NCBI RefSeq assembly: GCF_000281895.1 | Contig: NZ_CM001558.1 | Location: 3,538,556 to 3,602,555 of the forward strand | Length of the DNA: 64,000 bases | DNA from: Pseudomonas fluorescens Q2-87 | GTDB taxonomy: Bacteria > Pseudomonadota > Gammaproteobacteria > Pseudomonadales > Pseudomonadaceae | Direction of reading: 5' to 3' | Part shown: piece by piece, positions 61,502 through 64,000 of the stretch | Numbering within the stretch: the first letter of the stretch is position 1 | How the letters are laid out: each line of letters opens with the position of its first letter | Notes under the pieces: model-generated | Database searches by the model: none | Told to the model about the DNA's origin: nothing | The model's input: the letters and a program-made list of their open reading frames with translations, nothing else | Program-made: the position numbers and the translations under genes

Positions 61502-63538
61502 ATGTCCAGCGATCCTCTGTTGCAACCCTATAAGATCAAGCACCTGACCCTCAAAAACCGGATCATGACCACCTCCCATGAGCCCGCTTATCCTGTCGAC
61601 GGCATGCCCAAGGATCTGTACCGCGCCTACCACGTCGAACGGGCAAAGGCCGGGGTCGCGCTGACCATGACCGCCGGCTCCGCCGCTGTCTCCCGTGACA
61701 GCCCTCCCGTGTTCAACAACGTGCTGGCGTACAAGGATGAAGTGGTCAAATGGATGAAGGACCTGACTGACGAATGCCACGAACATGGCGCGGCGGTAAT
61801 GATTCAACTGACCCACCTGGGCCGGCGCACGCGCTGGGACAAAGCTGACTGGCTGCCGGTGGTCTCGCCTTCCCATCGTCGTGAAGCCTCTCACCGGGCC
61901 TTCCCGAAAAAGTTGGAAGACTGGGACATCGATCGCATCATCAAAGACTACGTCGATGCCGCCGAACGCATGAAGGCGGCCGGGCTCGATGGCCTGGAGC
62001 TACAGGCCTACGGGCACCTCATGGACCAGTTCTGGTCGCCACTGACCAATGACCTCGACGGTCCCTACGGTGGCTCGCTGGACAACAGGCTGCGCTTCAC
62101 TTTCGATGTCCTGCGCGGCATCCGCCAGCGCTGCGGCGAAGATTTCCTGCTCGGGGTGCGCTACACCGGCGATGAAGACTTGCCCGGCGGCTTCGGTGCC
62201 AGTGACGGCCTCCAGATTTCCCACATGCTCAAGGACAGTGGGCTGGTGGACTTCCTCAACGTCGTACGCGGGCACATCGATACCGATGCGGGCCTCACCG
62301 ATGTGATTCCGATCCAGGGCATGCGTAACTCCCCGCACCTGGATTTTGCCGGCGAGATTCGCTCGGCCACCGGCTTCCCGACGTTCCATGCGGCCAAGAT
62401 CCCGGACGTCGCCACGGCGCGTCACGCCATCGCCTCGGGCAAGGTGGACATGATCGGCATGACCCGGGCGCACATGACCGACCCGCACATCGTGCGCAAG
62501 ATCATCGAAAAACGCGAAGAAGACATCCGCCCTTGTGTCGGCGCCAACTATTGCCTGGACCGCATCTACCAGGGCGGCGCGGCGTATTGCATCCACAACG
62601 CCGCCACTGGCCGCGAAACCACCATGCCCCACGACATCCCCAAGGCGCCGGCCAAGCGCAAGGTGGTGGTGATCGGCACCGGCCCGGCGGGCCTGGAGGC
62701 GGCGCGGGTCGCCGGTGAGCGCGGCCACGACGTCACGGTGTTCGAAGTCGCCGATCAGCCCGGCGGGCAAATCCGCTTGACCGCGTTGAGCGAGCGTCGT
62801 CGCGAGATGATCAGCATCATCGACTGGCGCATGGCGCAATGCGAACGACTGGGCGTGAAGTTCCACTTCAACACCTGGGCCGAGGCCGAGACGGTCATGG
62901 CGGAAAAACCAGACGTGGTGATCGTCGCCACCGGCGGCTTGCCCCATACCGAGGTACTCAAGCAGGGTAATGAACTGGTGGTGTCGACCTGGGACATCAT
63001 TTCCGGCGACGTCAAGCCCGGCCAGAACGTGCTGATCTTCGACGATGCGGGCGACCACGCGGCGCTACAGGCCGCCGAGGTCATCGCCAACAGCGGTGCA
63101 AAACTGGAAATCGTCACGCCGGACCGGTCGTTTGCGCCGGAGGTGATGGCGATGAACCTGGTGCCTTACATGCGTAGCCTGCAAGACCTTAACGTCACCT
63201 TCACGGTCACCTATCGGGTCGATTCCGTAGAGAAGCGCGACGGCCAGTTGGTTGCCAATTTCGGTAGCGATTATGGCCAGGTGCATAAGCAGCGAGTGGT
63301 CGATCAGGTCGTGGTCAACCACGGCACCCTTCCCCTGGACGACTTGTACTTCGACCTGCGCCCGCACTCGAGCAACAACGGCGCGGTGGAGCAGCACGAC
63401 CTGATCGCCGGGAAAACCCAGAATATCGTGACCAACCCTGAAGGCCGTTTCCAGCTGTTCCGGATCGGCGACGCGGTGTCGGCGCGTAATACCCATGCCG
63501 CCATCTATGACGCGCTGCGGTTGCTCAAAGACATCTGA
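61502..63538 (+). CDS. Demethylase of the DgcA/StcD type (trimethylamine dehydrogenase family)
   Basis: A 678-residue flavoprotein: Old Yellow Enzyme-like FMN barrel (about 1-340; QLTHLGRRTRW, YGHLMDQFWSPLTNDLDGPYGG), an iron-sulfur segment and a C-terminal FAD/NAD-like domain (VVVIGTGPAGLEAARVAGERG at about 385, partial). Cys345, Cys351 and Cys363 are present, but the residue at 348 is Ala (CVGANYC), as in DgcA, where trimethylamine dehydrogenase has Cys. DgcA demethylates dimethylglycine and StcD N-methylproline; this sequence looks closer to the StcD side by recollection. Electrons normally go to an ETF, whose gene next door is deleted. A terminator follows. Confidence 0.85.
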   Translation: MSSDPLLQPYKIKHLTLKNRIMTTSHEPAYPVDGMPKDLYRAYHVERAKAGVALTMTAGSAAVSRDSPPVFNNVLAYKDEVVKWMKDLTDECHEHGAAVMIQLTHLGRRTRWDKADWLPVVSPSHRREASHRAFPKKLEDWDIDRIIKDYVDAAERMKAAGLDGLELQAYGHLMDQFWSPLTNDLDGPYGGSLDNRLRFTFDVLRGIRQRCGEDFLLGVRYTGDEDLPGGFGASDGLQISHMLKDSGLVDFLNVVRGHIDTDAGLTDVIPIQGMRNSPHLDFAGEIRSATGFPTFHAAKIPDVATARHAIASGKVDMIGMTRAHMTDPHIVRKIIEKREEDIRPCVGANYCLDRIYQGGAAYCIHNAATGRETTMPHDIPKAPAKRKVVVIGTGPAGLEAARVAGERGHDVTVFEVADQPGGQIRLTALSERRREMISIIDWRMAQCERLGVKFHFNTWAEAETVMAEKPDVVIVATGGLPHTEVLKQGNELVVSTWDIISGDVKPGQNVLIFDDAGDHAALQAAEVIANSGAKLEIVTPDRSFAPEVMAMNLVPYMRSLQDLNVTFTVTYRVDSVEKRDGQLVANFGSDYGQVHKQRVVDQVVVNHGTLPLDDLYFDLRPHSSNNGAVEQHDLIAGKTQNIVTNPEGRFQLFRIGDAVSARNTHAAIYDALRLLKDI

Positions 63539-63544
63539 AGTCAT

Positions 63545-63577
63545 GCCCCTGGCCTTATGGATCAGGGGCGATTTTTA
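63545..63577 (+). terminator. Rho-independent terminator
   Basis: GCCCCTG (63545-63551) and CAGGGGC (63563-63569) form a perfect stem followed by GATTTTTAT, 7 bases after the demethylase stop. Confidence 0.85.
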
Positions 63578-63596
63578 TATTCAGCACGAGGCTTGA

Positions 63597-64000
63597 TCAG
63601 GCTTGGAGCCCCTTGCGGGCCACCGCCGCCCCTTCCTGCAATGCCCTGCCGATCTGCTCTTCGAAATGACTGTGGCTCATCACCTGCAAAGCCGCGGCCG
63701 TCACGCCCCGATAGGCCACCAAGGCATCGATCATCTGCTGAGCGTCATGGCTGGCCAACAACTGGCTGCTGTTTACCACGACGTTCTTCGCCGCAAGCTG
63801 TGCGATGTCAGAAGGAATGCCGGCAGCCATCGCCTGATTGGCCAGCGCAGTCATCAGCAAGGCAGGAAAAGCCGGACCGGTGCCTGAGAGCGCCGAGAGG
63901 TAATCGATGAAGTCCTCTTGCTGAACCTCAGCGGCTGTACCCACGCATTCGAACAGGCGTTGTACGAGGCTTTTCGTTGTCGCCTCCATCTTCCCAGCAC
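63597..64000 (-). CDS. Pyrroline-5-carboxylate reductase family protein, C-terminal part
   Basis: The gene runs off the right edge; about 134 C-terminal residues are visible. The ProC dimerisation domain is recognisable: VQQEDFIDYLSALSGTGPAFPALLMTALANQAMAAGI (in part), QMIDALVAYRGVTAAALQV, where typical ProC has GSGPAY and PGGTT. The replaced PGGTT motif (AYRGVTAAA) suggests a divergent member, not necessarily making proline. Beside a demethylase that may act on N-methylproline, a role in cyclic imino acid metabolism is plausible. The open frame continues upstream of the first Met at 63989 (AGK), so the true start is outside. Confidence 0.8.
   Translation of the reverse strand, partial: AGKMEATTKSLVQRLFECVGTAAEVQQEDFIDYLSALSGTGPAFPALLMTALANQAMAAGIPSDIAQLAAKNVVVNSSQLLASHDAQQMIDALVAYRGVTAAALQVMSHSHFEEQIGRALQEGAAVARKGLQA

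Noticed and set aside
1..64000. CRISPR arrays, tRNA/rRNA genes, integrases, transposases, prophage genes
   Set aside because: None could be seen on reading; the only repeats are REP-type and short operators.

Overview
The window looks like a Pseudomonas chromosome segment, most likely from the P. fluorescens group. It is GC-rich and carries paired GTGGCGAGGGAGCTTGCTCCC palindromes (REPIN-type repeats). Gene content is typical of a plant- or soil-associated pseudomonad: a MocR regulator, dmeRF, PotABCD- and Occ-type ABC systems, HcnABC-like oxidases, and two sigma-54 activators. No rRNA, tRNA, CRISPR array, integrase or transposase was seen. The window is an accessory catabolic and stress region made of many short regulator-plus-operon modules.

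Layout. 0-7.4 kb: 5' end of a TonB receptor, an AhpD-like protein divergent from a MocR regulator, small proteins, a LeuCD-like hydro-lyase pair, and a nickel/cobalt dmeR-dmeF pair with a G-tract operator. 7.5-12.5 kb: a sigma-54 activator divergent from a Gfo/Idh/MocA dehydrogenase, a hydroxypyruvate-isomerase-like protein and an orphan sugar-binding protein; a good -24/-12 promoter and a palindromic activator site lie between them. 12.9-18.3 kb: a copper-enzyme cluster (multicopper oxidase, small His-rich protein, tyrosinase, DUF2182 membrane protein). 18.4-24.8 kb: FUSC/HlyD/DUF1656 efflux with AraC regulators, and an MFS exporter. 25-28.2 kb: two glutathione transferases, each divergent from a regulator.

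28.3-31.5 kb: LysR, dctA and an alpha/beta hydrolase with the full fluoroacetate dehalogenase residue set. 31.8-37.6 kb: a second sigma-54 activator with an aldehyde dehydrogenase and a PQQ-cytochrome c alcohol dehydrogenase, plus a sigma-54 promoter and CGCTACA/TGTAGCG sites. 38-43.6 kb: an Occ-type amino-acid ABC operon that encodes an ArgH-family lyase resembling EDDS lyase. 43.7-53 kb: a nine-gene operon of PotABCD-like uptake, a three-type-subunit FAD/Fe-S amino-acid (opine-like) oxidase and RidA. The last two operons each face a LysR gene, and the two LysRs are close paralogs. 53-58.9 kb: SnoaL-like protein, trehalose-synthase-like GH13 enzyme, TetR with DJ-1/PfpI and DUF2867, and one unrecognised protein. 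58.9-64 kb: a quaternary-amine/sulfonium island with a DMSP-lyase-family cupin, a betaine-type binding protein, an etfB/etfA deletion scar, a DgcA/StcD-like demethylase and the C-terminal part of a ProC-family reductase.

Common themes are uptake plus oxidative or lyase breakdown of unusual small molecules, control by dedicated divergent regulators, and A-rich AANAANAA motifs beside the starts of four catabolic genes, which suggests Crc/Hfq catabolite repression. Strongest leads for new biology are the EDDS-lyase-like operon, the opine-like oxidase operon with two different beta subunits, the sigma-54-controlled module at 9.5-12.5 kb, and the osmolyte island with its deleted electron-transfer flavoprotein.
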